From Chitinophaga varians (GTDB taxonomy: Bacteria; Bacteroidota; Bacteroidia; Chitinophagales; Chitinophagaceae): a DNA stretch of 64,000 nt. A program made the position numbers and the translations under genes. The DNA is taken from positions 649,197-713,196 of the forward strand of contig NZ_JACVFB010000005.1 in the NCBI RefSeq assembly GCF_014529945.1. Direction: 5' to 3'. Under the pieces are notes generated by a model. The model ran no database searches. It had not been told where the DNA came from and saw nothing but the letters and a program-made list of their open reading frames with translations. Shown piece after piece: positions 53,126-62,307 of the stretch (the first letter of the stretch is position 1; each line of letters starts with the position of its first letter).

Positions 53126-55099
53126 CTATTGTTTCTTCACCAGTGTCAGCTGTTGCAGTTGTAATTTTCTGAACCGGTCGAGAATATTTCCCAGTGTTTT
53201 TTTGTCTTCCCCTTTTAACTCGCTCTGGCTGTACCATTCGATAATAAAGATGTGCAGCCGGCTATTTTCTTCTTCACATCTCATTTTAAGTCCCAGCACA
53301 TTGTTATGGGTGATGTCTGCCGTGAAGGCGGCTTTGTCTGCCAGGGTATATCCTGCCGGCAGATCGATGTGTATGCGTTTCTCCTGATAATAGGGGAATG
53401 CCAGTTGCACCGGCTTGTCGCCCTCCGGAAGCTGGTATTTATAGTTTTGCACGCCGGCTAATAACGGCCCGATGCTCAGCAGGTAATGATTGCCGTCCTG
53501 TACGATGAGACCCGGTGTTTCCAACGTGCTGTTCACCACCACGGGCTTGTCGAGCGGGGCGTTGGTGAATTTTTCATTCTGCGCTTCAACAGACACTACG
53601 GTGCGGGCGCCGGGAATGAAAGGCAGCAGGGCGTTGAAGATATTGTTGCGTTCTTCTGTGGTGGTGGCTTGTATGAAGGCGTTTTTAGCATTGCTGCCGC
53701 CGTAGCCGCCGAAGGACTGTGTTACCTTCCAGACAGGATGACTTATGGAACTCAGACTGGCTTCCAGCGTGCTGTTGCTAAAGGTATACTGTGGCTGTGG
53801 TGTCATGATGAAATCAGTGAGCACCTTACTTTCCGCACCTACGAGGGTATCGCGGCAGCGCAGCGCGAGCGTATTGCTCCAGATGGGCGGGTAACATGGA
53901 TAACGTGTATTCATCTCCGTAGGAGCCAGCGCCTGTTGCTGAGAGGGGAAATACAGCAGGATATTGTTAGCTGCGGCGCGGTTCACCAGATCTTTCTGTA
54001 AAGGGATGGTATCCCGCGAAGCGGTAGCCAGCAGCTGTACAGGGATATTCAGGGTGTAATATGCGGCCATCATCAGTTTTACCATACCATTCCTGTCCGT
54101 TTGTTTGGTGCGGATGATGGTGCTCAGGTCCTGAGCTTCAAAGAAATCGCTGGCAGGCCGAAGGCTATAGTTTGTTTTAATGTGTTGTTCTACCAGGTAA
54201 ATCAATTGCGGAACCGGAACGCGGTATTTCAGAAAAGGCCAGCGGTCCAGTTCCTTTTCCAGTTGCCGCTGTTCGTTTTTGCTGACAGACACATACGGAA
54301 TATAGAGGTCCTGCCCGAACTGTTGCCAGGAAAGGCGGGTAGTATCCCTGCCTTCCACGGCGGAGCTCAGCGCGAAATCAATGCGTTGCAGCTGCGGCAG
54401 GAAATAATAGAAATCGTTGTTTCTCAAGGCAGGCACCTGATGCAGGGCTACTTGATGGTAGTAGTTGTTGCCGGCTACGCTGTCAGTAACGCCCGGTACG
54501 CCGTTGGCTGCGTGAAAGTTGAATTGCAGGTTGCGGGGCGCTACCAGCATAAACTGTGTCTGTCCGCTGGCGATGCCCGACTGGAGATAATCTGCGCCGG
54601 CGTAGTCGAACATTTCTTTGAGACTGAGTTCATATTCCAGTTCGCCGCCGGACTGCACCTGAATATTGTTGACTACCACGGCTGTGCGGCCATCATTGAG
54701 TTTGAGCGATCTGGTCTGATCTGTCAGGTTGATGATTTTTCCGTCGGGGAGAAGCGACCGGATACGGAAGCCACGCAGCAATTCGCCGTTTTCCAGCGTC
54801 AGCGCCAGCTGGGTAAGGCTGTCGGCAGCGGCGGTGGTATTGATGTGTATTCTTTTGTAAACTGTTTTATAATGTGTGATGGCTTCCGCTTTATCACGGC
54901 TGGTGATATTGAAGTCGCGCGCTATCTTATAGCGGGTGATATAGTAAGGTGCTTCCGCTGCTGCGCCGGTAAGGGTGACTGTTTCCGGCTGTGCATTGTC
55001 TTTCCAGGTATCAGGATAGTAGTTGTTAATCTGGGCGGATGTTAACAATGGCAAGCTGGTGATGCATATAACGGAGAGAAAGAATATAAGTCGTTTCAT
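53126..55099 (-). CDS. DUF3857 / transglutaminase-like exported protein
   Basis: A 657-residue exported protein with signal peptide (MKRLIFFLSVICITSLPLLTSAQ). Residues about 50-230 fit DUF3857 (YKTVYKRIHINTTAAADSL, GFRIRSLLPDGKIINLTDQTRSLK), and about 310-390 fits a transglutaminase-like fold (FFEAQDLSTIIRTKQTDRNGMVKLMMAAYY), but the classical Cys-His-Asp triad is not clear since a Lys-Gln-Thr-Asp-Arg-Asn stretch replaces the usual GxCxxxA nucleophile region. It is probably a periplasmic or surface structural protein. Its stop abuts that of priA. Confidence 0.8.
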   Translation of the reverse strand: MKRLIFFLSVICITSLPLLTSAQINNYYPDTWKDNAQPETVTLTGAAAEAPYYITRYKIARDFNITSRDKAEAITHYKTVYKRIHINTTAAADSLTQLALTLENGELLRGFRIRSLLPDGKIINLTDQTRSLKLNDGRTAVVVNNIQVQSGGELEYELSLKEMFDYAGADYLQSGIASGQTQFMLVAPRNLQFNFHAANGVPGVTDSVAGNNYYHQVALHQVPALRNNDFYYFLPQLQRIDFALSSAVEGRDTTRLSWQQFGQDLYIPYVSVSKNEQRQLEKELDRWPFLKYRVPVPQLIYLVEQHIKTNYSLRPASDFFEAQDLSTIIRTKQTDRNGMVKLMMAAYYTLNIPVQLLATASRDTIPLQKDLVNRAAANNILLYFPSQQQALAPTEMNTRYPCYPPIWSNTLALRCRDTLVGAESKVLTDFIMTPQPQYTFSNSTLEASLSSISHPVWKVTQSFGGYGGSNAKNAFIQATTTEERNNIFNALLPFIPGARTVVSVEAQNEKFTNAPLDKPVVVNSTLETPGLIVQDGNHYLLSIGPLLAGVQNYKYQLPEGDKPVQLAFPYYQEKRIHIDLPAGYTLADKAAFTADITHNNVLGLKMRCEEENSRLHIFIIEWYSQSELKGEDKKTLGNILDRFRKLQLQQLTLVKKQ

Positions 55100-55113
55100 G
55101 ATAGCGAAGGTAT

Positions 55114-55770
55114 CTAAATTCCTAAATTTTGTATGGCATCGGACTCAAAGATATGTATCCCCGGGTCAAACTGTTTGGCGACTCTTGCCATGGCATGGGC
55201 CACGGTAGCGGCTTTGATGCCCCGGTATTTCTTCCAGCGTCCCTGTAACAGGAAATAGAACAACTGGATAAGATACTTGCCCAGCCATTCTCCGAAACGG
55301 AATTCTTTTCGCTCACCGATGAGAAAAGAGGGCCGGAAAATATAGGTGCCTACGAAGCCCATGGCCAATATGGCTTCTTCGGTCTGACCTTTGGTGCGCA
55401 GGTAGAAATTGGAGGATTTGGGATTGGCGCCGATGGAAGAGATCATCAGGAACTGTGGTATGTCCTTGCGGCGGGCGATGGCGGCACATCTGGCCGTGAT
55501 GCCGTAATCCACTGCGCGGAAGTTTTCCTGTGTACCGGCTTTTTTGATGGTAGTGCCGATACAGGAAAAAAACACGTCTCCTTCAATGGCTGCTGTCAGG
55601 GCTGGTTCGTCATTGAAGTCAACGATGATGCTTTCCAGTCCCGGATGCTGATGTGCCCAGGGCTGCCGTACCAGCACTTTCACTTTGCTGAAGTAGTTGT
55701 CCTGTAACAGCGCGGCTACCAGATGAGTACCGGTAAGGCCTGTTGCTCCGATAACGATGGCTGTTTTCAT
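55114..55770 (-). CDS. NAD(P)H-binding oxidoreductase (HTATIP2-like)
   Basis: A 218-residue Rossmann-fold protein of the atypical short-chain dehydrogenase kind. AIVIGATGLTGTHLVAALLQ (GxxGxxG) binds the dinucleotide; DVFFSCIGTTIKKAGTQENFRAVDYG and FLMISSIGANPKSSNFYLRTKGQTEEAI follow with the S/Y-K-type region. Substrate unknown; family members regulate redox or transport steps. It is 14 bases upstream of the DUF3857 gene on the same strand and divergent from murB. Confidence 0.83.
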   Translation of the reverse strand: MKTAIVIGATGLTGTHLVAALLQDNYFSKVKVLVRQPWAHQHPGLESIIVDFNDEPALTAAIEGDVFFSCIGTTIKKAGTQENFRAVDYGITARCAAIARRKDIPQFLMISSIGANPKSSNFYLRTKGQTEEAILAMGFVGTYIFRPSFLIGERKEFRFGEWLGKYLIQLFYFLLQGRWKKYRGIKAATVAHAMARVAKQFDPGIHIFESDAIQNLGI

Positions 55771-55812
55771 ACAATTTCTGATATATTTGCTTCCATATAA
55801 AGTTAAGCTATT

Positions 55813-56826
55813 ATGGTATCAGAAAATGTGTTGCTACAATCCTATAATACATTTGGCATCCCGGCAACGAGCCGTTATTTCGCTTCCTTCGATAGTGAAG
55901 TTGCGCTGCAGGCCTTGCTGGATGAGCCTCGGGTAAAGGATTTGCCCCGGATGATCCTCGGCGGTGGCAGCAATATCCTGTTTACGAAGGATTTCGATGG
56001 GCTGATGCTCAAAAATGAAATCAAAGGCATGAAGGTGGTGGATGAGGATAACGACCACGTATATGTGAAAGCCGGCGCCGGCGAAAACTGGCATGGCTTT
56101 GTACAATACTGTCTGGCCGCTGATATGGCCGGTCTGGAAAATCTGTCGCTGATACCAGGCAATGTGGGTGCCAGTCCCATGCAGAACATCGGGGCTTACG
56201 GTGTGGAAATAAAAGACACTTTCCACTCACTGGAAGCGCTGCATCTGGAAGACCGCAGGGTCGTTACTTTTACTAACAATGACTGCGCATTCGGGTACCG
56301 CGAGAGCGTCTTCAAAAAACAATACCGTCATCAGTTTGCTATTCTGAGTGTTACTTACCGGCTCAATAAAACACCTCGTTTTAATACCAGCTACGGCGCC
56401 ATCAATGAGGAGCTGGAGCGTATGGGTGTAAAAGAGCTGTCTATACAGGCGATCAGCCAGGCGGTAATCAATATCCGCTCTTCCAAGCTGCCGGACCCGG
56501 CTAAAATCGGCAATGCGGGTAGCTTCTTCAAGAACCCGTCTGTAGATGCGGCTAAATACGAGACGCTGAAAGCGGCGTTTCCGCAGATCGTGGCGTATCC
56601 GTTGGCCGACGGGCATTTCAAACTGGCCGCAGGCTGGCTGATAGAGCAGTGTGGCTGGAAAGGTTATCGCGAAGGGGATGCCGGCGTACATGCCAAACAG
56701 GCACTGGTGCTGGTCAACTACGGACATGCAAAAGGCAGTGAGATCTATGCCCTGTCGCAGCGGGTGGTGGATAGTGTGAAAGAGAAATTTGACGTGGAGC
56801 TGGAACGGGAAGTAAACATCGTTTAA
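55813..56826 (+). CDS. murB: UDP-N-acetylenolpyruvoylglucosamine reductase
   Basis: A 337-residue cytosolic flavoenzyme completing UDP-MurNAc synthesis. NTFGIPA, MILGGGSNILFTKDFDG, GLENLSLIPGNVGASPMQNIGAYGVEI and the C-terminal GNAGSFFKNPSV (with the catalytic Ser) and LIEQCGWKG are the family hallmarks. Length fits the E. coli-type (type I) MurB. It ends at a 28-base perfect palindrome. Confidence 0.95.
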   Translation: MVSENVLLQSYNTFGIPATSRYFASFDSEVALQALLDEPRVKDLPRMILGGGSNILFTKDFDGLMLKNEIKGMKVVDEDNDHVYVKAGAGENWHGFVQYCLAADMAGLENLSLIPGNVGASPMQNIGAYGVEIKDTFHSLEALHLEDRRVVTFTNNDCAFGYRESVFKKQYRHQFAILSVTYRLNKTPRFNTSYGAINEELERMGVKELSIQAISQAVINIRSSKLPDPAKIGNAGSFFKNPSVDAAKYETLKAAFPQIVAYPLADGHFKLAAGWLIEQCGWKGYREGDAGVHAKQALVLVNYGHAKGSEIYALSQRVVDSVKEKFDVELEREVNIV

Positions 56827-56929
56827 TGACGAATTAGGAATGACGAATGACGAATTGAGGGCTGTTTATTGGGAGAGTTTATTAAGTAACCTGACCATAA
56901 AACTGCCCTCAATTCGTCATTCGTCATTC
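56827..56929. repeat. Perfect 28-base inverted repeat made of ACGAATG units
   Basis: Arms 56835-56862 and 56905-56932 are perfectly complementary and contain tandem ACGAATG/CATTCGT. The right arm reaches into the final codon and stop region of the convergent YpdA gene. It probably terminates both murB and that gene. Confidence 0.75.
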
Positions 56930-57892
56930 CTATTTTTTAATCGATTGTATGATCTTATCTGCATGTTCACGTGAGTTTTCGATAAACCACACGTGCGTGT
57001 CCATGCCACCGCAAACGACGCCGGCCAGATAAATATGCGGCATATTGGTTTCCATAGTCAACGGATTGTACACGGGCAGTTTTTTGCGATCATCGGAGAG
57101 CTGTACGCCTGCTTTCTGTAATAGTGTAAAATCAGGCTGGTAGCCGGTCATGGCTATAACGAAGTCGTTTGCAATGGAGACTTCCCCTTCCGGTGTGTTG
57201 ATCGTCACCGTTTGTTCTTCGATGCTTTTGATGGTAGAATGGAAGTAGGCTTTGATAGATCCTTCCTTGATCCTGTTTTCAATATCCGGTTTCACCCAAT
57301 ATTTTACTCTTTTACCGATCTCATCTTCACGGACCACCATCGTTACCTGTGCGCCTTTGCGATAGGTTTCCAGCGCTGCGTCTACCGCAGAGTTGTGAGC
57401 GCCTACCACCACTACTTTACGGGTAGCATAGTAATGCGGGTCTTTATAGTAGTGGGTGACTTTAGGAAGATGTTCACCGGGTACGTCCAGCATATTGGGG
57501 ATATCATAGAAGCCGGTAGCGATGATCACGTGCCGGGCATGATAGGCCATTTTGGTGGTGGTGATGAAATACTCGCTGCCATTGGGCTGCAGCTCCCTCA
57601 CTTCTTCAAACAGATTGATATTAAGCGCTTCAGAAGTGGCCACACGGCGATAGTATTCCAGTGCTTCCGGCCGTGATGGCTTGGGATTGATGGACACAAA
57701 AGGAATACCACCTATCTCCAGTCTCTCTGACGTAGAGAAGAAGGTCATGTACAGGGGGTAGTTATAGAGCGAGTTGACAAGGCAACCTTTTTCGATGATG
57801 ACATAGCTGAGCCCTGCTCTTTTTGCGGCCAGGCCGCAGGCTATTCCGATGGGTCCTCCTCCTATTATCAGTACGTCGTAAGCAGCGATCAT
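56930..57892 (-). CDS. YpdA-type NADPH oxidoreductase (bacillithiol disulfide reductase family)
   Basis: A 320-residue flavoprotein. DVLIIGGGPIGIACGLAAKRAGL binds FAD, and VVVGAHNSAVDAALETYRKGAQVTMVVR binds NADPH, with FVIAMTGYQPDF following. The N-terminal IEKGCLVNSLYNYPLYMTFFSTSERLEIGG is specific for YpdA rather than thioredoxin reductase, and the CxxC redox pair of thioredoxin reductases is absent. It would recycle oxidised bacillithiol if the cell makes it. It is 12 bases downstream of a GATase gene. Confidence 0.85.
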   Translation of the reverse strand: MIAAYDVLIIGGGPIGIACGLAAKRAGLSYVIIEKGCLVNSLYNYPLYMTFFSTSERLEIGGIPFVSINPKPSRPEALEYYRRVATSEALNINLFEEVRELQPNGSEYFITTTKMAYHARHVIIATGFYDIPNMLDVPGEHLPKVTHYYKDPHYYATRKVVVVGAHNSAVDAALETYRKGAQVTMVVREDEIGKRVKYWVKPDIENRIKEGSIKAYFHSTIKSIEEQTVTINTPEGEVSIANDFVIAMTGYQPDFTLLQKAGVQLSDDRKKLPVYNPLTMETNMPHIYLAGVVCGGMDTHVWFIENSREHADKIIQSIKK

Positions 57893-57904
57893 GATGTCTT
57901 TATT

Positions 57905-58597
57905 TTATAGTCCGGCCAGGTAATCCAGCAGTCGGAACATGGTTTGATTATTTTCGTTGGCCAGGTGCAGGTATTGTTCTATTTTCTCCGGGTTTTGCAC
58001 AAAAGGCGCGCTATGTTGAAAAACGTCGGGATTGCAGCGTAATATTTCCAATATGGCAGCGCTATTCATTTCCATATGGAACTGCAGCCCGATGATACGG
58101 TCGCCGTATATGAAAGCCTGATTGCTGCAGGCGGCCGATGCAGCGAAGCGGGTAGCGCCGGTGGGCACATCGAAGGTATCGCCATGGAAATGGAAAGTAT
58201 TCAGGCGATGAGGCAATACTTTTTCGAGTGGTGCAGCCTGTCCCTGAAAAGTGATATCTATCGGAAACCAACCTATTTCAGGTTGTGTATGCGGATATAC
58301 ATTAGCACCCAGTGCATGGGCCAGCAGTTGTGAACCAAGGCATATGCCAAGTATTTTCTTTCCACTGTCAATTGCTTTCTGAATAAGCTTTGTCTCGGTT
58401 GGTATCCACGGATAGGGTTCATATACACCCATGGTGCCTCCTACGATGATGAGCAGGTCGGCCTCTTCCAGCCCGGTGGCGTCCGGCGCCTCATCATACC
58501 AGCGGGTATGGCTGGTGGTATGCCCATTTTGGGCTATCCAATCTGCAATGCTGGCCAGGCCTTCAAAAGGCACATGTTGAAAATAGTGGATATGCAT
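57905..58597 (-). CDS. Type 1 glutamine amidotransferase-like protein
   Basis: A 230-residue protein with the GATase1 triad: C86 in GICLGSQLLAHALGA, His near 174 and Glu near 176 in GLQFHMEMNSA. The N-terminal block LLIIVGGTMGVYE and the free-standing layout match GMP synthase glutamine-hydrolase-like proteins, some of which are glutamyl-peptide hydrolases. Partner synthetase is not present here. It is 12 bases upstream of the YpdA gene. A TATCTTTG box on the minus strand (58620-58627) could be its -7 element. Confidence 0.82.
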   Translation of the reverse strand: MHIHYFQHVPFEGLASIADWIAQNGHTTSHTRWYDEAPDATGLEEADLLIIVGGTMGVYEPYPWIPTETKLIQKAIDSGKKILGICLGSQLLAHALGANVYPHTQPEIGWFPIDITFQGQAAPLEKVLPHRLNTFHFHGDTFDVPTGATRFAASAACSNQAFIYGDRIIGLQFHMEMNSAAILEILRCNPDVFQHSAPFVQNPEKIEQYLHLANENNQTMFRLLDYLAGL

Positions 58598-58676
58598 GGT
58601 TGTGCGGTAAATGGTTATTCAAAGATACGTTGCAACCGGGAAGTTTGATAACCCGAATTTACCAGCGGGGAGATGG

Positions 58677-59564
58677 TTATTTTAGTTCGCTTTTCACCAC
58701 CCGGAAGTATTCATAGCCTTTCATCTTTTTGCTTTTCTCGCCGAAGTATTGCCGGCGGTACTTGTCGGCGCCACCATCATAGCGGACGATCATATTACGT
58801 TCATGCATAAACGCGGTGATGTTCCTGGGATCGAGGCCATAGTCCCAGTTTTCGCCGGCGCGGCGCAGGGTGTCGTTGATCCGGGAGAAGCCCGGATATT
58901 GTTTAGGGTTCTCCAGTACTGCCTTGTCGGGATAGGTGACGATCACCTGTGTGCCGGGAGGAAAGCTGCGAATAAAGCTGAACATAGCATCTGCGTGGCG
59001 GGCTTCCAGCCGTGTGGAGAGATTTTCCCAGAGAAAGAGTGTTTTATTGTAATGGCGTTGGTTGAGAAAATAAGGAGAGATGACGTCGGCGAGGAGTTGT
59101 TTGTTCATATCCAGTTTCACATAATCAGGATGTACGACCGGCGATTGGATCAGTTCCCAGAGGCGTGTTTGTTTGAACCGTTGCGTGTCCGGATGGTCTA
59201 CTTCCACAAAACTGACCGGTTTATCAATGTGGAGGCGATAGGCTCTGGTATCGAAGGTGGCGCTGAGAATGATGACCTGATTGATTCCTTCTTCGCGGAC
59301 CGCCTGTATCACCATATCGTCTATCAGTTTGGTGCGGGCGATGGCAGCGGTGTGCGTGCCGGGCCATCGAAGCTGGATATAGGCGGCGAGCAGTTTCCGG
59401 AAAAAGGGAATACGACAGCCGGAAACCAGCGTTTGATGATAGCCCGATAAAAAGGCTGCTGCGTACGGATCATGAAATAGCCGCTCTTCAGCTGGTTTGG
59501 TACTCTCAATGGCCCGGAATATCGCCATATAGGTCCCGGACTTGGTAGATGGCGCCTTACTCAT
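58677..59564 (-). CDS. Class I SAM-dependent methyltransferase (LCM/TIGR00027-like)
   Basis: A 295-residue protein with the leucine carboxyl methyltransferase-like layout: TYMAIFRAIESTKPAEERLFHDPYAAAFLSG, IARTKLIDDMVIQAV, and IILSATFDTRAYRL where most relatives have the motif I G-x-G-x-D-T-R-x-x-R; the glycines are replaced here by S-A-T-F. FVEVDHPDTQRFKQ and LFLWENLSTRL follow. Substrate unknown. ATG 59564 gives MSKAPSTKSGTYMAIF; longer frames upstream start with a Pro/Arg-rich stretch and were rejected. Confidence 0.82.
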   Translation of the reverse strand: MSKAPSTKSGTYMAIFRAIESTKPAEERLFHDPYAAAFLSGYHQTLVSGCRIPFFRKLLAAYIQLRWPGTHTAAIARTKLIDDMVIQAVREEGINQVIILSATFDTRAYRLHIDKPVSFVEVDHPDTQRFKQTRLWELIQSPVVHPDYVKLDMNKQLLADVISPYFLNQRHYNKTLFLWENLSTRLEARHADAMFSFIRSFPPGTQVIVTYPDKAVLENPKQYPGFSRINDTLRRAGENWDYGLDPRNITAFMHERNMIVRYDGGADKYRRQYFGEKSKKMKGYEYFRVVKSELK

Positions 59565-59704
59565 AAGGACTTTGACTTGGTGGTTGTATGGTGAATAAGA
59601 TCTTCGGGGAGGTCTCGGTCGTCTGTTGGTTATTTTTTCACTTGACTTGGGTATCAAATATATCATAAAATAATCAATTTGAATCCGGGAAAATCACCCC
59701 CTTA

Positions 59705-60664
59705 TTATTTTACCAGTTGGAGGATGGCCATCAGGGCGCCCACACTGATACATACCCAGAGTAAAACACCTTGTAGCAGCGGCTGCCAGCCGATGCCGCG
59801 GAAAGCCTGGCGGGTAAGGCCGGCGCCAATCAGGAAGAGGGTCAGGGAGAGCGCGGTTTTGGCGCTGTGCACCAGCAGCGGGCCTACGGTGCTGATGGCA
59901 GGCACCCATGTGTTGAGCACCATGGCCAGCAGGAACAGACCGATGAACCAGGGGATTTTGATTTTACCGTTGCTGTTACGGAAAAGCAGGGTGGTCACAA
60001 AAGCTACCGGCATAATCCAGAGCGCGCGGGAGAGCTTAACGGTAGTGGCTATCTGTAAAGCGGTTTCTCCGTATTTATTGGCGGCGCCTACTACGGAACT
60101 GGTGTCGTGGATGGCAATAGCGCTCCACATGCCAAATTGTTGCTGGGAGAGGTTTAACCAGTGACCCACCGCGGGAAATACAAACAGGGCGAGGGAGTTG
60201 AGCAGGAATATGATGCCCAGTGCCACAGAGATCTGTTTTTCTCCTGCTTTGATCACCGGGGAAATGGCGGCGATGGCGCTGCCGCCGCAGATGGCCGTTC
60301 CGCAGGCAATCAGGTGGGAAGTTTGTTTTTCTATTTTCAGCAGCCTGCCGGTGATAAGGCCCAGCAGCAGGGTGCCGGCGATGGAGATCACGGTGAACAG
60401 AAAACCGGCTTTGCCGGCCTGTAAGGCAGCATGTACGTTCATGCCAAAGCCCAGCCCTACCACAGAAAGTTGCAGCAGCCAGTGTGTTATTTTAGGAGTG
60501 ATATGTGCAAAGGGATTGCCGGTGGTTTGTGCCAGCGCCAGCCCGAGCAACAAAGCGATGGGCGGTTGCACCACCGGCAGCAGCGTGGCAGCTGCTGCGG
60601 CGATAAAAATAACTTTGGATAAAGGAAGGTCTTTGTGGGTATGTCCGGTCTTTTGTAATTGCAT
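59705..60664 (-). CDS. YeiH-family putative sulfate exporter
   Basis: A 319-residue polytopic membrane protein of the UPF0324/YeiH family with about 10 helices. WLLQLSVVGLGFGMNV, LIACGTAICGGSAIAAISPVI and GMWSAIAIHDTSSVVGAA are the diagnostic motifs. Members have been proposed to export sulfate or a sulfonate such as taurine-derived sulfoacetate; the substrate is unproven here. A LysR-type regulator is often adjacent but is not seen. Confidence 0.85.
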   Translation of the reverse strand: MQLQKTGHTHKDLPLSKVIFIAAAAATLLPVVQPPIALLLGLALAQTTGNPFAHITPKITHWLLQLSVVGLGFGMNVHAALQAGKAGFLFTVISIAGTLLLGLITGRLLKIEKQTSHLIACGTAICGGSAIAAISPVIKAGEKQISVALGIIFLLNSLALFVFPAVGHWLNLSQQQFGMWSAIAIHDTSSVVGAANKYGETALQIATTVKLSRALWIMPVAFVTTLLFRNSNGKIKIPWFIGLFLLAMVLNTWVPAISTVGPLLVHSAKTALSLTLFLIGAGLTRQAFRGIGWQPLLQGVLLWVCISVGALMAILQLVK

Positions 60665-60760
60665 AACAGCATTGATTTTTCAGACACAAAGGTCTGTTCA
60701 TTTGCTGCCGGAGTCAAATGGTCAAAAGTGATCTTCCATAACTTTTGGTTATGACCTCAA

Positions 60761-61600
60761 TTAATCCACGGAAAGGATAAACTTATTGAATTTACCTGCA
60801 AAGTCTTCCTGGAGGCTTTTTTCGATGCCATTGAAGTAGTGGATGGTAAAGTTGCGTTGCAGCCTGCGGGTGGTAGTACCCGGTAGTTCCAGCGGACGGG
60901 AATGAATTACGCCGATCAGCTGTTTACCCTGGCAAACCAGCACCAGTCGATACAGCGGACTGGGATCATCGATACCGCTTTCGTAGTTGAAATACAGCGT
61001 GTACGGACGCAGCGACTTATCTTCTTCCAGTTTAAAATTGTGGATAAAGGCCTGCATGTCTTCTTCGCGGTGATCTTTGTGTTCCCGGAGATAATTGACC
61101 AGCGCTGTTTCTATGACGGTGCCGCCGCGGATGTTTTTCTTTTCCGTATAGCCGCTGAGGTTAGCCCACATCCTTTCGCCGTTGGTGGCTACCGGGAGGC
61201 GTATATCTTTTTCCAGCATGCCTGCGTCTTTACCGTTGACTGTCAGCTTGCGGCCTTTGCGGAACAGGGGCTTGGTGTATTCTGCGGAAGTGATGTCAAT
61301 ATCTACGCTGACCGGGTACCAGCCGTCTTTCAGCGGGGCGCAGTGGACCGGTATGTAGTCGGCAAGAGTGGCGATGACATCTCCTTTGGGGCCGGAGCGG
61401 ATAACCGTGCCGGGAGATACTCTTTCTCCGATGACCGCTGCAGCCACGCCGGCTGCGAGTTTTTTGTTGGCAGGTTTCTTTTTGGCAGTAGTGGTGGCAG
61501 CGCCGGTATGGGTTTCGTCTTCATTACCAAACCTGCTGTGTTTATCTGAATGGCAGGCAAACAACACCATCGTCAGCGCCAAATAATAAAAATTCTTCAT
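60761..61600 (-). CDS. Lipoprotein with SH3-like N-terminal region, function unknown
   Basis: A 279-residue lipoprotein (MKNFYYLALTMVLFAC, lipobox LFAC, Cys 16). A Lys/Ala-rich linker with TTAKKKPANKKLAAGVAAAVIG is followed by a possible bacterial SH3 region (GTVIRSGPKGDVIATLADYIPVHCAPLKDGWYPVSVDI) and a beta-rich C-terminal half. No family is recognised. ATG 61600 was chosen because it gives the lipoprotein signal. It is divergent from the gene at 61705 across a palindromic spacer. Confidence 0.7.
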   Translation of the reverse strand: MKNFYYLALTMVLFACHSDKHSRFGNEDETHTGAATTTAKKKPANKKLAAGVAAAVIGERVSPGTVIRSGPKGDVIATLADYIPVHCAPLKDGWYPVSVDIDITSAEYTKPLFRKGRKLTVNGKDAGMLEKDIRLPVATNGERMWANLSGYTEKKNIRGGTVIETALVNYLREHKDHREEDMQAFIHNFKLEEDKSLRPYTLYFNYESGIDDPSPLYRLVLVCQGKQLIGVIHSRPLELPGTTTRRLQRNFTIHYFNGIEKSLQEDFAGKFNKFILSVD

Positions 61601-61631
61601 AATTGATTGGTACACAGAATGTAAGATAGCT

Positions 61632-61685
61632 AAAATTATCCAATCAGGCGTAAGGTCCGGTGGTGTGATGGAATTGGATAATTTT
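61632..61685. promoter_or_regulatory. Divergent palindrome with mirrored -7-like boxes
   Basis: AAAATTATCCAAT (61632-61644) and ATTGGATAATTTT (61673-61685) form a perfect 13-base inverted repeat across a 28-base spacer between divergent genes. Each arm reads TAATTTTA outward, close to TAnnTTTG. Confidence 0.5.
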
Positions 61686-61704
61686 ACGCTGAACAATTTT
61701 TGGG

Positions 61705-62304
61705 ATGATGATACCTGACGAACTATTGAATTTACTGGATTTATATGCAGAAGATGAGTATAGTTTCCAATTGCAAAAAATGGATTTTACTGTGGAAAAG
61801 CCGGTTATTGCTATAGCCATTACCGTTAATGCAGAAGAGGTGGACCCTTTTACGCAGCATTGGGAAGTGGTGGTGGACGGGTATGTAAAAAGCAGTTGTA
61901 CCCGCCGTTATTTTGACGGATTGTATTGGAATGATGATCATCCGTTGTTGTGGGAATACACGGAGGAATCAGGATCGTTGTATTTCAACGGTGCGGCAGC
62001 TGATGTGCCGGCGTTATTTATGGACTTATGGGAGGCGCATCAGGAAGAAACGGAGGGATGGCTGTCATTCGATCAGTATATCGGGAAGGACAGGATTGGT
62101 GCATTGAAGCATGGCGCCGGCTTGTTGGCAACAGGGCCGGTGCGGTTGCTGCAGGTGTATGCAGCCTGCCTGGACAGGCAGGGAATAAGTTACTCCATAA
62201 TCGGGCGATGGCGCGGGCATGACTTTATCAAAAAGGGAAAAATATTATTTATGGACGGAGATTACATCATCGCCCGAAGCTTTGACTTTCGTCGTTTGTC
62301 CTGA
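61705..62304 (+). CDS. Hypothetical protein, about 199 residues
   Basis: ATG 61705 or 61708 opens an acidic, soluble protein (IPDELLNLLDLYAEDEYSFQ) with aromatic-rich blocks (RYFDGLYWNDDHPLLWEY, LWEAHQEETEGWLSFDQYIG) and a C-terminal RGHDFIKKGKILFMDGDYIIARSFDFR. No signal peptide, membrane helix or known motif is seen. Tight spacing with the divergent lipoprotein gene suggests shared regulation. Function not recognised. Confidence 0.7.
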   Translation: MMIPDELLNLLDLYAEDEYSFQLQKMDFTVEKPVIAIAITVNAEEVDPFTQHWEVVVDGYVKSSCTRRYFDGLYWNDDHPLLWEYTEESGSLYFNGAAADVPALFMDLWEAHQEETEGWLSFDQYIGKDRIGALKHGAGLLATGPVRLLQVYAACLDRQGISYSIIGRWRGHDFIKKGKILFMDGDYIIARSFDFRRLS

Positions 62305-62307
62305 ATA

